Origin: Setaria digitata
Lineage: Eukaryota > Nematoda > Chromadorea > Rhabditida > Setariidae
Assembly: GCA_003640385.1 (NCBI GenBank)
Contig: RCAB01000587.1
Span: forward strand, 3,597-35,751
Direction: 5' to 3'
DNA length: 32,155 bases
The translations under genes were made by a program, and so were the position numbers. The notes below the pieces were generated by a model, which did no database searches, was not told where the DNA came from, and worked only from the letters and a program-made list of their open reading frames with translations. Positions 1-12,287 of this stretch are shown here, in pieces. The stretch's first letter is position 1, and every line of letters begins with the position of its first letter.

Positions 1-3000
1 TTTTTTTAATATGCTAGCTTGGCCATTTCTCTGTAAATTTTTATCATCTCCCACATCAGTTTTAGTTTTTTTCAAGTTAGCCAGCTACTATAGCTAAATT
101 ATTTTGGCTATTTCAGACTAACATCTCTCATAGTGCTTTGGAGAGAGAAAGAGAGAGAGAAAGCATTTTCACCATCCCGATATACTCTCGAATCTCGAGG
201 CATTGATATGAGATGTTGATCGAGAATGATAAATTAGCCAAACGATCGTTTTCATATATTTCTTACAGCTACGCTGTTACTCTTCGTTTTTTTTTTTTTT
301 TTTTTTTTTTTTCTCTCGCATTTTNCTCGCATTTTCTCTTTATTTTTATTTTTTTTAACATATAAATATCATTGAACATCAGTACATTGAATTTTGAATC
401 TATTTTTTCTTCCCTTTATTTATCTTATTTGTATCATTTTCAAATAATTCATTTCTTTTTATTTTTATGCAATCTTCCAAAAGAAAAAGAGAAAATCAAA
501 GCATTATTAAATAAATATATTAACTGATAAATATTAATCATTTACTTGCAATAATGCATTGCATACAAAAAGATGATTGCAATAAATGTTTTATTTAAAA
601 TTAAGTGGAAAAAAAATTTTAATTCAAAAAATTTAGAGAAACAAAAAAGACACAGAGAACAAATGGATGGAAAAGTATCAATATAAAAATTCATGATGCA
701 ATTTCGGAGAAAGATAATCATTTATGTTAACAGTATAAACTGATACGTTTTTTTTTTCTTCTCGCTGGAATTTACATTTATTTTTAAATTTTCCATCAAT
801 CGAATCGATATTTTGTAACATTTAATCATTCATAAGATTATTTTTCACATAATCTACAAATTATTATCATTTTCTGTTTTTGATAAATTCAAAATATTCG
901 GCAAAATATAAATTTAATTATTTTGCAAGTGTACGCTCTTTTCACTTTCCACTTTTCCAGACATTTCATCCTCTCCTTCGCAAATTTATTACTAAATAAT
1001 TAGTGGATTGATTAAGTAAAATAATTTGGAAAGTTTAGCTAACTGACAATTATTGTCATTCTTGGGATTTTTCATTCATTTCACTCACTTTCATTCATTT
1101 AAAAATTAATTTTGTTAATTTAAATACACTTGATCTGAAGAAATAAATGATATGATCATCCAGATCATGAATAGAAAAATAAATGGAAAAGAAAAGAAAT
1201 GAAAATAAAAATGAAAGGAAATATGAAAAAACTTCACTAAAACAAATTTCTATATTTATTAAGTTATTAATTAAAAATATACTTTTTAAATATTGCAAGA
1301 GTTAACTGAATGAAATAACGATTTTTAGTAGTAACAAAATCACTCATTTCAAGTATTTCAGTTTCTATAACTAGCGAATAAAACAAATAAATATATCAGA
1401 TTGTCCGAATGTGGATCAACTACTCATACTACACTTTACAACATTTTTTCGTTTTTCTCTTAATTTTTACTTTTATGCCCCTCTCTCTCTCTCCCTCTCT
1501 TTCAATGATCATCTCATTCATCATAAAAGAAAGGTAGATTTTGACAGTTTGAGTTAAAAAAGAAAAAAAAAAAGTCAAGAATGATAAAAAAGAAGAGGTA
1601 AGAGAGAAGGGAAATCGAGGGAATTAAGAGAAAGGGTAATTGAAAAAAAAAAAAAATGAAAACTGAATACAACAATGTTATTCAATAATATACGAACAAT
1701 TCTCGGGAAAAAGAGGAAAGTTCTCTTTACATATTTTAACAATTTATTTTTATTTAAAAAGGATAAAAAAAAAAGGAGGAACTGATAAATAAAAATGTAT
1801 TTGAAATATTATTTGAAATACTTCCTCTTTTTTTTTTCCGTTTTTTTCTTTAATGAAAATTAATAACAAATTAGTAATTTTCAATCTTTTATCCTATGCT
1901 TTTTGTTACAACTCAAAGTCAGAGGTATATAATATAATTAATCAATTATAGTTAGTTTTGCGAAAGAGGAAGGAAAAAAGAAATTTTTCGAAGCTAAAGA
2001 TTAAATTTTTGCAGATTATCTGATGTAAAGAAAGTGGAAGAGTCTTATTGTACAGACTGATTAACTAGTCATTTGCTAGTTTTATTAACAAGTATTTATT
2101 TGTTTAATAGTTTTACTTCCTATCATTTTAGTTCGCCTTCTTTAAAGTAAGCTAATTATTTAAATGTGATTTATTCATTTAATGCGTAAAAATTTAATAA
2201 TGTTTTCTAATTTGATCATCAAATTTTACTGTTATTTTTATGGATTCTTTGTTTTTAGTATAAATGTTAGCAATTTTCAATTAATAAAAATATAAATGAT
2301 TTCGCGCAAAAATGAGCTTCCTAGTTAAATTTCTTTTACATTCGTCAAGTACTGATTCAATAATCGATAATTAGTTCGATATGAACATGTGTGTAGATTT
2401 AGATCCAACAAATCCACAAATTTAATTCACAAAATTTAAACTTCGTTCTTCTCTAGACCTATCGATTGCATTGCAAAATGTACAAATATTTTAAAATTTG
2501 AAAAATCATTTGAAAAGTTACACAAAAGAGAAAAATAAGAATTTAGTAAGAAAATAAGAATAAGCAGTGAAATTTCAAAATTTAACAGAAATTAGATCTA
2601 TTACCTTCGATGAAATTATATTTTTGATTTGGAAGAAATGTGAGCTCATCAGAGGAAGAAAAGAGAAAGAGGAAAATTTTGTATGACAGCAAAATAAAAC
2701 GTGAAACTTGATTAAAATCAATATGTTTGTTGCAAAAGTTGAAAGATATAAATCGAAGAAGCAAACAAAAATAAACAGATATACGTCATAGTATTGCCTT
2801 TTTTTTTTTTTTTTTTTTAAATACCATCAAAATTTGTTAATTAATTTAAAATCAACTTTTTAAAATTCACTAGGATCATTTCAATTTGTAAAATGCAAAA
2901 CATAAATAAACGAAAAAAAAAATAAACAAGTGAATAAAATAAAAACATACAATTAATTTGGTAATGAGTGAAAGAAATATGCCGAAATATTTTGTAAGCA

Positions 3001-4677
3001 GATGATGAAATTTAGCGACGATATGAAGAAAAGACCATTATTCAGGAAGTGTTCGATTCAGAATCCAAAGAAATAGCAGGCATCTATAAATACAACAGTT
3101 TTCATTGTAATATTCACATAAAAAAGAAAAATTGTATTTTGCAGGTATTTTGTGTCAGTTAAAATTTAATGGAAATTAAAAGCAGAATTGAAATTTAGTG
3201 AAAATTAAAATTTCTTGTGAAAAAAATTTTTTTTTTTTTCCTAAACAAAAATGTCCAAAATTACAGGCAGTAATTTTATATTCCGTTAATAAAACCGTAA
3301 TTGTAATATCAAATTGTTTATTCAGCAATGCTCCTGTATTATCTCAAAATATCCTTCATGTAAATTATCGTAACAAAAATGATTAATTGATAAATATGGA
3401 AAAAGTTAACGGAAGCATCGTTTTTCATAAAAGTCAATTATTTTTAACTTTTTTTAAATCTTTTTTTTTCCTTGTTTTGTCAACCAATCAATTAACGCTC
3501 AACTATTATTATTATTATTATTTTATTTTTTTTTTTTAAATCAATTATTTTTCCCTGTCAGTAAAATCCAAAAAAAAAAAAAAAAGCCTATGATTACAGG
3601 AAAAAAAAAAAAAAAAAAAAAAAAAAAACAAAAATAAGTCATCGAGGAAAAAAGTGTCGCATTAATAATTGATTGAAATATCTATTCGAATCATATATAA
3701 TAGACATTTTCACAATATTTGATATTTTTTAGTTCAAAATTCGAAATCATCCTTTATTGTCGGCTTAAAAAAAGTGAAGAATGCGTGAAAAAAAAAAAAA
3801 AAAAAAAAAAAAAGAAAGAACTGAAAGGTGCAACAAAATTGAAATAAAATCTAGAAGATGCAACAAGACTGAAATAAAATACTTCTAATTTCAGAGATGG
3901 ATAATCGATTGAATTAGTAAAGAATGGAGTAATAATAAAATTTAAAAATATAAAAACGAATAAAAATATTCCACTTCATTTTTTCTTTTTTTTTTTTTTT
4001 GCAATCAAAAATTACGAAAATACGAAGTATTGAGAAGTGATGATGACTGAATATGAAATGGTGGTGGTAATTTGAGGTCTCACAACTTCATCGTTTAGGC
4101 AAATTTTCACATAAAATAAACAAAACTGATGAGTGGTTAAGAAGGTGTATAAGTAGTCATACTCGAGTTCAGGTTCAATTTCAAGCTCAGCTCCCTTTCA
4201 CATCTACTTTTACAATCGTTATAATATGTGGAATAGTCATATTCGTGAATCGATATGCTTTATAAACTTACATTCAGTATAGCTATTTAGTAATAGCTTC
4301 TCTCATTTGGAGCACATTCAATGTATATATTACTACATTCTGCATTCCAATATATGCATGATAAAATTTTATTTTAATTTCATTATTTTTTTTTTTAATT
4401 TAAATTCGAAAATGATAAAAATTCATATTATGAATAAAAAACAAAAAGAAAAAAAAAAGACAAAAGATAAAACAAAGAAAGAAAAATTTATACATTATAT
4501 TCGCATAGAAAAGAAATAAATAGATCGTTTTAAAATGAAATTTCAGAACTTCAAAATAAAATTTTGTCACCACCAATCGAAAATTTCGGTATCCTTTTCT
4601 TATTTCGATCTTAAAAAAATTGTCAAAAAGACGAAAGTTCAACCAGTTACAAATATCATAGTATTCGGTTAAAATTT
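1..4677. other. Non-coding, AT-rich intergenic stretch
   Basis: I see no convincing gene. Open frames here are short, of low complexity (Phe, Lys, Ile, Asn) and lack paired splice sites. The stretch holds many A and T runs (for example near 281-312, 3601-3628 and 3789-3813), short GA/CT tracts near 144-163 and 1481-1501, and a single N at 325 flanked by two copies of a ten-base CTCGCATTTT word. The right end is the downstream flank of the minus-strand gene that stops at 4772. Confidence 0.6.
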
Positions 4678-4683
4678 TTTATT
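4678..4683 (-). terminator. Probable poly(A) signal of the secreted-protein gene
   Basis: Read on the minus strand this is a canonical AATAAA hexamer, 89 bases past the TGA at 4772-4774, a usual nematode 3'UTR length. In this AT-rich sequence the hexamer also occurs by chance, so position is the main argument. Confidence 0.5.
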
Positions 4684-4771
4684 TTGTTACAATTTTTAAA
4701 GCAAGGAAATTACAACAATTTACAATCACAAATTTGTTCAAATTGCAAATTGATTAATCGGAACTTAGGAT

Positions 4772-7700
4772 TCAAAATAATCTTGCGCATTTATCAGTAG
4801 AAGCTTCACCTTCACCGCATTTAAATTCAGGATAATAATTCTCGACAAATGCGCAGTTAGATTTTACGTATTGCTTAATATCCGAGAAACCAAATTGCTG
4901 TGCTAATGATCGAATGTTATAGCAGTGACGGCGAAAAATCTAAAATATTTTATAAGTTGTTTATTACATACTACGAAATTAAAATTATCGTATCACTTTT
5001 ATTATTTCTTTTTTTTTTTTTATTTGAATTTTATTGTTTAAAAATTTTGAACCATACAATAAATTTTGTCAATAAATGGTGTAACATTATCAAAAATTGC
5101 TTATATTTTTGCATCAGAATATCTTTGAACCATATGGCATGAACAATTAATTTCGGAGAACTTACATTTCCATCCGCATCATTCTTAATCACTTTTCGCT
5201 TCATCGATGTTAGCAAACGTTTTCGTTCGGCGAATTTTTTTCTATCAGCCGCCATTCTACGTCGCAATTCCAAAATTCGTTGCATTGGCTGTTGACTTTT
5301 ACCCATAAATTCAACATTTTCCTTTTTTACAATCTAAAATTTATTTTCGAATTTTTACCGAATTATTTGGAAGAGATTTTTCATCTGTACAATCATCATT
5401 TCATAGTTTTGACTTTTCGATATTAATTTTAGCTGTAAAAATATCATTCATAGGAAAAGAAATATCACTGAAGTTAATCACTAACCATTTCCCGAGAAGG
5501 TAGCTCACTGATAAACTTCTCAATTTGTTGGCTATTAGCCATTTGATTTTCATTTCCTTTATGGGTTGACAGTTTATCTATTCTTTCATGTTGTTTATAA
5601 TTCTAAATCAATTATAGGTAAGTTGAGCTAAATTTTTCAGTTCAAACTGAATTTCAAAATGATAACGAACAGCACGCTAACTTGATTAAATGGCAACTTG
5701 TGGATAACTAAGTTTGAATTTTCCGCCTTATCAGCTACATTTGCTTTTTCAACTGGTTGAGAATATGGTGTCACTAGTGTTGTCATTTGAAAGTTGAACA
5801 CTTCACGTTCCTTATTATATCCAACTATATCTTCGTGAGCCAAATTTTTATTTACTTCTTGCTGTAAAATTTTAAATTTTATGAAATAAAAGGAAATTTG
5901 AAGCCTAAAACTTCAAGTCATCTGGGATTACTTCTGTTCATGCCATCATCGATAGAACAAACCAACGAACCATTATGGTGAATTAAACAACGGCTGGGAA
6001 GACAAAGAAAAGAACTAATAATTTTTAAAATTTGGCAGAAATTTTATCATTTTTTCGAAACTTTCATTTAAACTGAAGAATGAGTAAGTTTTATCAGAAA
6101 TGTACAAACCGGTTTATTTTGTAAATTAAACTGTTTCAATGGGTCGTAATTTTCAAGTTCCTTCTTGTACACTTGATGATAAGGCGAAGATGTCGTCGCT
6201 TTACTTTCAATTCCAAGAATTTCAATCGGTGAAGCATCTGGTTGTGTGACCTGTAAAAACGATGTTATCCTCTTTTTAAACAGTTACAAATTTAATTCAT
6301 AACTGACTCAAACTGTGAACTTTAAAAAGTGAAATTTTTGTGATAAATGGGTCATCTCTGTTGTAGGCTGAAACAGTGAACCGTAAGAATTATAAATGTA
6401 TTTAAACATTTTATTACAAGTTTGCTTTCTTAAATTATTCCAAGTATTATAAAACAATTAATTTGGTGCATTTTTTCATAGCAATTGACTAAAAAAAAAA
6501 TCTTCATAATATTCAATGAAATAAAATTTATTAAAGATATTAACTATGCGCTAATATATTTAACCATGCAACTGAAAATGGTGCCATAAAATTTTAAAAT
6601 TTTTATCATTTATGATAAAATATAATCCTTTAATAGATATATTTTGTAGAGCACTACTACCTGTTGAAACTTTGCAGTTTGAATTTGAACATCTTGCGCA
6701 GTTTTCATATATTCCCCGTTAGTTCGGCGATAATGCATCTGTCCATTTGCGCCATTCGTACCATTCGTTATTTTATTATTTTCATTTTTACGATATATTT
6801 CGCTTGAATTTTGTTTGAGCATAGAATCACTCATTGTTACTTGCTGGAATTTAATTTTATCAAACGAAGAAAAACGTTCAGCTTTTATTTCTTTTTCTTA
6901 CATTTTCAGAAGACTAATAATATGTTTCATTTTTAATTCTACGAAATATATGAAATATTTTGATCTTTTTTTTTTTTTTTTTTTTGAAAATATAACAAAT
7001 AAAACTTCAAATCTTTAAATTTAAATACAATCATATCAAAATTTTGCCACTCAGACATTATCAATTAAAATAAATATGATATGATATGATACGATTATCA
7101 TATATCGTGCAATAATTAAAATAATTGATAATAAAAAAAAAACTATACCTGAGCATGTGTATCACTCTGTAATGGTGTAGCCATATATATTCGTCCACCG
7201 TAAATAATCATTTTTGGTTGACCACCTTGTGGCAATACACCAAATGGTTGATAATATCTAGATAACAGAAACATTTTTAAATACAAAAAAAAAAAAAAAC
7301 GAATTTTTCTGAAGAAATTTTTTTTTTTTAAGCGAAAAATTAGAAAAGAAAAAAAAAAAACTTACAAATGGCCATCTTTGATTACGGGTTGAAAGATAAT
7401 AGCTTGTTGTTCAGTTTGAGTAACTGTAATTGGCTGTTCGGGTATAATATGATTTGGAATAATTTGAGAAGAATTAACAAAATTGCTGCAAATTGTAAAT
7501 TCAATATAATTTTTTTTTTTTTCTCTTAGAATAAATGCTTCAATTGATGGATAATTTATTTTAACTAATAATAAATTAACTATTATCAGTTATCAAATAA
7601 TTTTTAGACAATATTGATAATATGCTATAAGTAAAAAGTACTAGTTCTATTGGAACTATTTGAAACAATAATGATTACGAATGAACCAAAACCTTAACAT

Positions 7701-8958
7701 TCTAAAATTATTATCCGTGTCATTTTATTCCTTTCTTGTCCTCCTTCTATTCTTCTTCATCTTTACAATGAAAATCAATTAAATGTTACCTAATTTAGTT
7801 TTTTCGCAAATTTGATTTAAAATTTGCATTGTATGAAATGATTTGAGGAAAAGAATTAGTGTGCCATCATATTATTTCCCAAGAACGAATTTGATATTTT
7901 TGGGAGAATAATTTTAATAAATCATCGGTAAAACATGCCTCTGTTGTGGCGCAATCCTTGACAAATCATTAGCTGAATTGGTTGTGACTGTTGGATCTTC
8001 CTAAAAATTATTCTTGTATTTAATTAAAAACTTTGAATTGAAATTATAGATAAATGATATAACTTTATTTTATGGCTATACGATTGTTACTGTAATATGG
8101 TCTTCCTATTAAAGTAGAAAATAACATCTTACTACATATGCCAGAATGATGTATTTCATTGATTTATATTGAAATATACTCAACATTATTTAAAAAAAAT
8201 TATTTGTTTACCTGAATAAACGCTGATCCTCTGTTATATTCTGGATTCATGTACGGTTTATTATGTGGCTTAGGTTTGAACCTAAAACCGTCAGCATATA
8301 TTAAATCTTTAAATATGTATAAAATTTAAAACGAAAAAAAAAAATCAAACCAGTAATTTGGTTTCATTGTTGTTGGTTCATAATCTATGAAGCCAGCTTG
8401 AGCTGCTAATCGATGCACAAAATCAGGTGGAATATGAAAAAGTTTTGAAAGTTTTTCACGAAAAGTTGGGTCAATTCCCTGGATCCCATTTGAAGCAGCC
8501 AATTTTGATGCATCACCAAAATTATAATTTACTGGTGCTGAAGTTGGTACTGCTGCTACTACATCAAGAGCTCCCTAAAATGCCAAATTTAAATTTCAAA
8601 ATTGCCAATCATAATTTTTCCACTCTTTTTTTTTTGCAATGAAAATTGGTCAAAAATAAAATCAAAAAAAAAAAAAAAACCGTCATAATCAGTATTAATC
8701 TTCACACCTGATATGGCTATTGAATGCTAATTTTTTTTATGGTTTCTACTCTCCCCCCCCCCCCCCCCCCCCANCAAAGAACTGAGAAGAACTGACAAGT
8801 TATCTTTGGAAATTAAATGGCTTATCATCCAGATTTGCTGCTAGACTAGAATGATAAAGCATTCATACCCGAATTACTTTCTTCAAGTCTAGAAATGGCT
8901 TTTCTTCAGCAAAGGCGGTTATATGCAATGATAGCAATACAGTTATTCTTGCAAACAT
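4772..8958 (-). CDS. Secreted protein of unknown family with a C-terminal four-cysteine module (12 exons)
   Basis: I do not recognise the family. Exons in order: 8869-8958, 8351-8574, 8212-8281, 7939-8000, 7366-7485, 7149-7257, 6661-6843, 6110-6250, 5682-5861, 5486-5602, 5166-5333, 4772-4939. They sum to 1632 bases (543 residues plus stop) and all phases agree. Residues 1-17 form a clear signal peptide (Arg4, then a Val/Leu/Ile-rich core, likely cut after AFA), so the protein should enter the secretory route. Residues 18-430 are polar, with Pro-, Gln- and Asn-rich stretches and possible N-glycosylation sites. Residues about 451-480 are strongly basic and probably helical. The only cysteines are C494, C517, C529 and C539, all in the last exon, suggesting two disulfides. 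Exon 4 to 5 joins in frame only if a GC donor (7937-7938) is used. A cuticle, egg or excretory role is possible but not shown. Confidence 0.85.
8753..8772 (+). repeat. Poly-C run of about 20 bases beside an assembly gap
   Basis: A C homopolymer lies in intron 1 (8575-8868) of the minus-strand secreted-protein gene and is followed by a single N at 8774. No other G or C run of this size was noticed in the window, where homopolymers are otherwise A or T. On the transcribed strand it is poly-G. Confidence 0.9.
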
Positions 8959-8973
8959 CTGGAACAAGTTAAG
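8959..8973 (-). promoter_or_regulatory. 3' splice site directly before the start codon (likely spliced-leader acceptor)
   Basis: On the minus strand a pyrimidine-containing tract ending TTGTTCCAG abuts the ATG at 8958. An acceptor touching the start codon is typical of nematode spliced-leader trans-splicing, and it supports this ATG as the true start. A cis-spliced 5'UTR exon further upstream would give the same picture. Confidence 0.5.
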
Positions 8974-10124
8974 ATTATAAAATATTCATCAGCATGAATA
9001 TTAGACAAGCAATTTTCGCTTTCAAGATTTATTGTATAAAAAAAAAAAAAAACTAGTAGCAATGTGTTTTTGACTGAAAATTTGACATTAATTGTCAGCA
9101 AATATCAATTAATTAGTTAACGGACAATTGATTAAGTCGCTTCGAATTAATAAATGATTATATACATGCTATTAATTCAGTAATATAATGGATTAAATAT
9201 GATATTAAAAATAATCACATTTCTAAAAATATTAAACTCGATGAATTGGAAGTTCACCAAAAGATATCATCTGATAATAAAGTCGAGAAGATATGAAAGC
9301 AACATGAAGTGATTTGATAATGTATTGGAATGATAGTAATGATCAAAAGGCGGGTGTTAGAAAAGAAAGACCTAAATATCAGCTGCATTTGGTGATGTAA
9401 AGGTGATGATCTCAATTTTAAATCATCTATTTTAACCGATCCATATATTTTCAGTGAAATTTTGTAAAATTTACTATTACAGTTGATATTTCGCTTTAAA
9501 AAAAAAAAAAAAAAATCAACGTTTAAGCAGCATTTTTTTTTTTTTTTCTTGCTGCTTCAAGTTTCATTTTATCAACCCGAAAGTGCATTGTAAAGAAAAA
9601 AAAAAAAAAAAAGTTGTTATCACCATGTTATTACTGTAAAAACAAACTAAAAATTTAACATTTCCGTCAATCATTCATTATGCAATAATTTCCAATAAAT
9701 GCTAGAAAAAGAAAAAGAAAAAAGACTCTGTTCAAAAAGCTGAAAGGAAGAAGGAAGGAATGAAAGGAAAATTTTGTAATGCATAAATAAATTAAAAATT
9801 GGTTGACAAGAGTGAAAGACTGAAGTTTCGAAATATGCTAAAATTTTATAAGCAAAAATTCATGAAAGATAAAAATCAATGAATAATGAAAATAAATACA
9901 GGAGGAATTTAATTTGCTGCAATCATTAGATAAATTATTATTAAAATGACTGAAAATTTATGATATGAAATATTTTCATACAAAATTCAATGAAGAGAAA
10001 TTTATGTTAAAATAATATAATTCACTGTTATAATTGAATAGATATTTTCAAAAATGATGATGAACATGAAAGGATAGAGAGGGAAAGAGGAGGTAAAAAA
10101 TGTAAGAAAAGAAAGACGGGGAAA

Positions 10125-10202
10125 GGAACGGGAGAAACCGGGAGGAAAACGAGATAAGAGGAAGGAAGGGAACGGGAGAAACCGGGAGGGAAAACGAGAT
10201 AA
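10125..10202. repeat. Two-copy purine-rich tandem repeat, period 44
   Basis: Units at 10125-10157 and 10169-10202 share the same word of about 33 bases (GGAACGGGAG at the start, AAACGAGATAA at the end), differing by one extra G in the second. The plus strand is almost purely A and G over about 140 bases. The minus-strand open frame it creates (Phe, Pro, Ser, Arg) is low complexity and not taken as a gene. Confidence 0.85.
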
Positions 10203-10544
10203 AATGATTGAACGAGGAGGGATATATGGAAGAATGAAATTTTCAGGAGGATAAAAGTGCCAAATAAAACTATCGAAAGAAATGATACTTCGACTCACTG
10301 ATCTAATTCTCACCGATTATTTTCCATGGACATACGATGAATTTGTATCAAAATATATTTTTAATAATAAAATAACAAAACATTTCTTCCCTTCCACTTT
10401 TTTTTTTTTTTGTTTACAAAATTTTGCATCAATAATTTTCTATTACCCAATAATCATAAATAATTAAATATTTCTGCTATACTAACAGGAAAGTAATTAA
10501 GATATCTCAGCTAGTGAGTTACAAATTACATAGCGATAATGTTT

Positions 10545-10990
10545 AATCATTAATGTTTGTAATAATAATACTAATTATATTAATACGAAAGAATTTATTA
10601 TTCATTTATTTTAATACTTATTATTATTATTGTTTAATATTAATTATTATCAGTGATATTAAAGGGCTATAGTTCCCTTAGTGACAGTATTATTTTCATT
10701 GTTAATTATATTATATTTTTGTTATAATTATTGATATTATATTATTTTTTTTGACCATATTAATAGTTGTAATTGTCAGCATTATTATTAGTTTTATTAT
10801 GTTAAAACTTCTAATATTAACTGCTATAATTACCAGTACTATTAAAAAATTTTGATATTAATATTTATGACTATTGATATTAATGAAATTATCAAGTATG
10901 AGGTTATTAATGTTATTAGTATTGTTGAAACTATTAGTATTTTATGATTTCTATTGGCATTATCATTAATTTTATTAGTCATGATTATTA
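10545..10990. repeat. Degenerate ATT/TTA trinucleotide repeat region
   Basis: For about 450 bases the sequence is dominated by ATT, TTA and TAT triplets with scattered substitutions. This looks like an old, decayed trinucleotide microsatellite. No open frame with splice sites lies in it. Confidence 0.7.
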
Positions 10991-11935
10991 TTTGTGCAAT
11001 CTAACTCTCATTTTTAATTAAATTCATGAATTTAACAATAATCTTATTGAAAACCTGTATTGTTGTTGCAACACGAATTCACTTTTAAACATCTACAGGC
11101 CTAAAAAGAGAGTCGGAACGTCAAAATATTTGTCAACAAATTGAAAAATTTGTAAACAGTAAACACAAAAGGACGTATTGGATATGCTAAAAAGAAAAAA
11201 AAAAAAGAGACGACATTTATTAATGAAAATTTTGCACTGCAATAAACTTTTAGTTTATTTTTATGCTAATTTCCATGTGATTGCATTGTTCCCTTTTTTT
11301 TTTCTAGTTCAGAAACTAGTAATTTATTCGCAGTAGAAAGGTTTTGTTGTTCTAAAATTGATTTATATACTTGAAATCATTCAATATTTTCCGATTAAGT
11401 GGATCAGTTTGATCGGCGATTATTTTGTTCTCTAATCTCGATCACATTGCTCATTAATTGATTTTACTGATTAACAACAAAAAGACTTTAATGAAGAGTA
11501 GGCTAATTGCTCGGATTCTTGGAAATGATGGAGCAGTAAGCCTAAGCACTGTTCTTTCCTTTATTTATATAGTGAAATTTTGAATGCAACATGATTATTT
11601 GGTTTAAAGCAATAATTTCTTACCTGATAAAATTTTTTATCGTTGCCTATGAAGTAGCAATTGGAAATTTTAGCATTTTAAATGGGATATCCAAAAATTC
11701 ATAATTTTTGGACAAAAATTTCAGAAATTGTAGCAAATTTAATTTAATTCATTTTACCATTCGATAATTTACTTGAGACTTCGAGCAGTGTCGAATAAAC
11801 AGTATACAGCTCCACTTTGCTTTCTTCATTTCAAAATTTATTTTAATTGATTTTTGAAATTGCTAATTATTTCTCAGCAGTATGACGTCATTAGATAAAT
11901 GATCACTTTCATCGATAACACAAATATATGTTGTA

Positions 11936-12099
11936 CATGATAATAATACTCTGTTTTGACGATTTTTTTTTTTGCAGCAAGTTTATCAAATAGTATTTAT
12001 CAGTGGCATATATATANCATGATAATAATACTCTGTTTTGACGATTTTTTTTTTTTGCAGCAAGTTTATCAAATAGTATTTATCAGTGGCATATATATA
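11936..12099 (+). repeat. 81-base direct duplication across a single N
   Basis: The block 11936-12016 recurs at 12018-12099, identical except for one extra T in a T run (11 versus 12). The two copies are separated only by N at 12017. This is most simply an assembly join where overlapping contig ends were not merged, rather than a biological tandem repeat. Confidence 0.9.
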
Positions 12100-12176
12100 T
12101 ATATCTGTATATATGATATATAATATTTTTAATTTTATATATATAAAAATATATATGTGTATACGTATATATATAC
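12091..12176. repeat. AT-rich dinucleotide microsatellite
   Basis: Imperfect (AT)n with TG and CG interruptions (for example GTGTATACGTATAT), directly after the duplicated block. It may have caused the assembly problem next to it. Confidence 0.85.
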
Positions 12177-12256
12177 ATTAATTAATTAATTTTAAAACTA
12201 AAAATTGGCATTAAATTTGTTCAATTTTTGATGCCTAATAAATTTTCATCTTTTGC

Positions 12257-12287
<31 letters not shown>

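Noticed and set aside
5932..5993. An extra exon-like segment in intron 8 of the secreted-protein gene (acceptor TTCCCAG, donor GTAATC)
   Set aside because: Exon 8 joins exon 9 in phase without it. Including it brings an immediate TAA after six codons. A regulated poison exon remains possible but unsupported.
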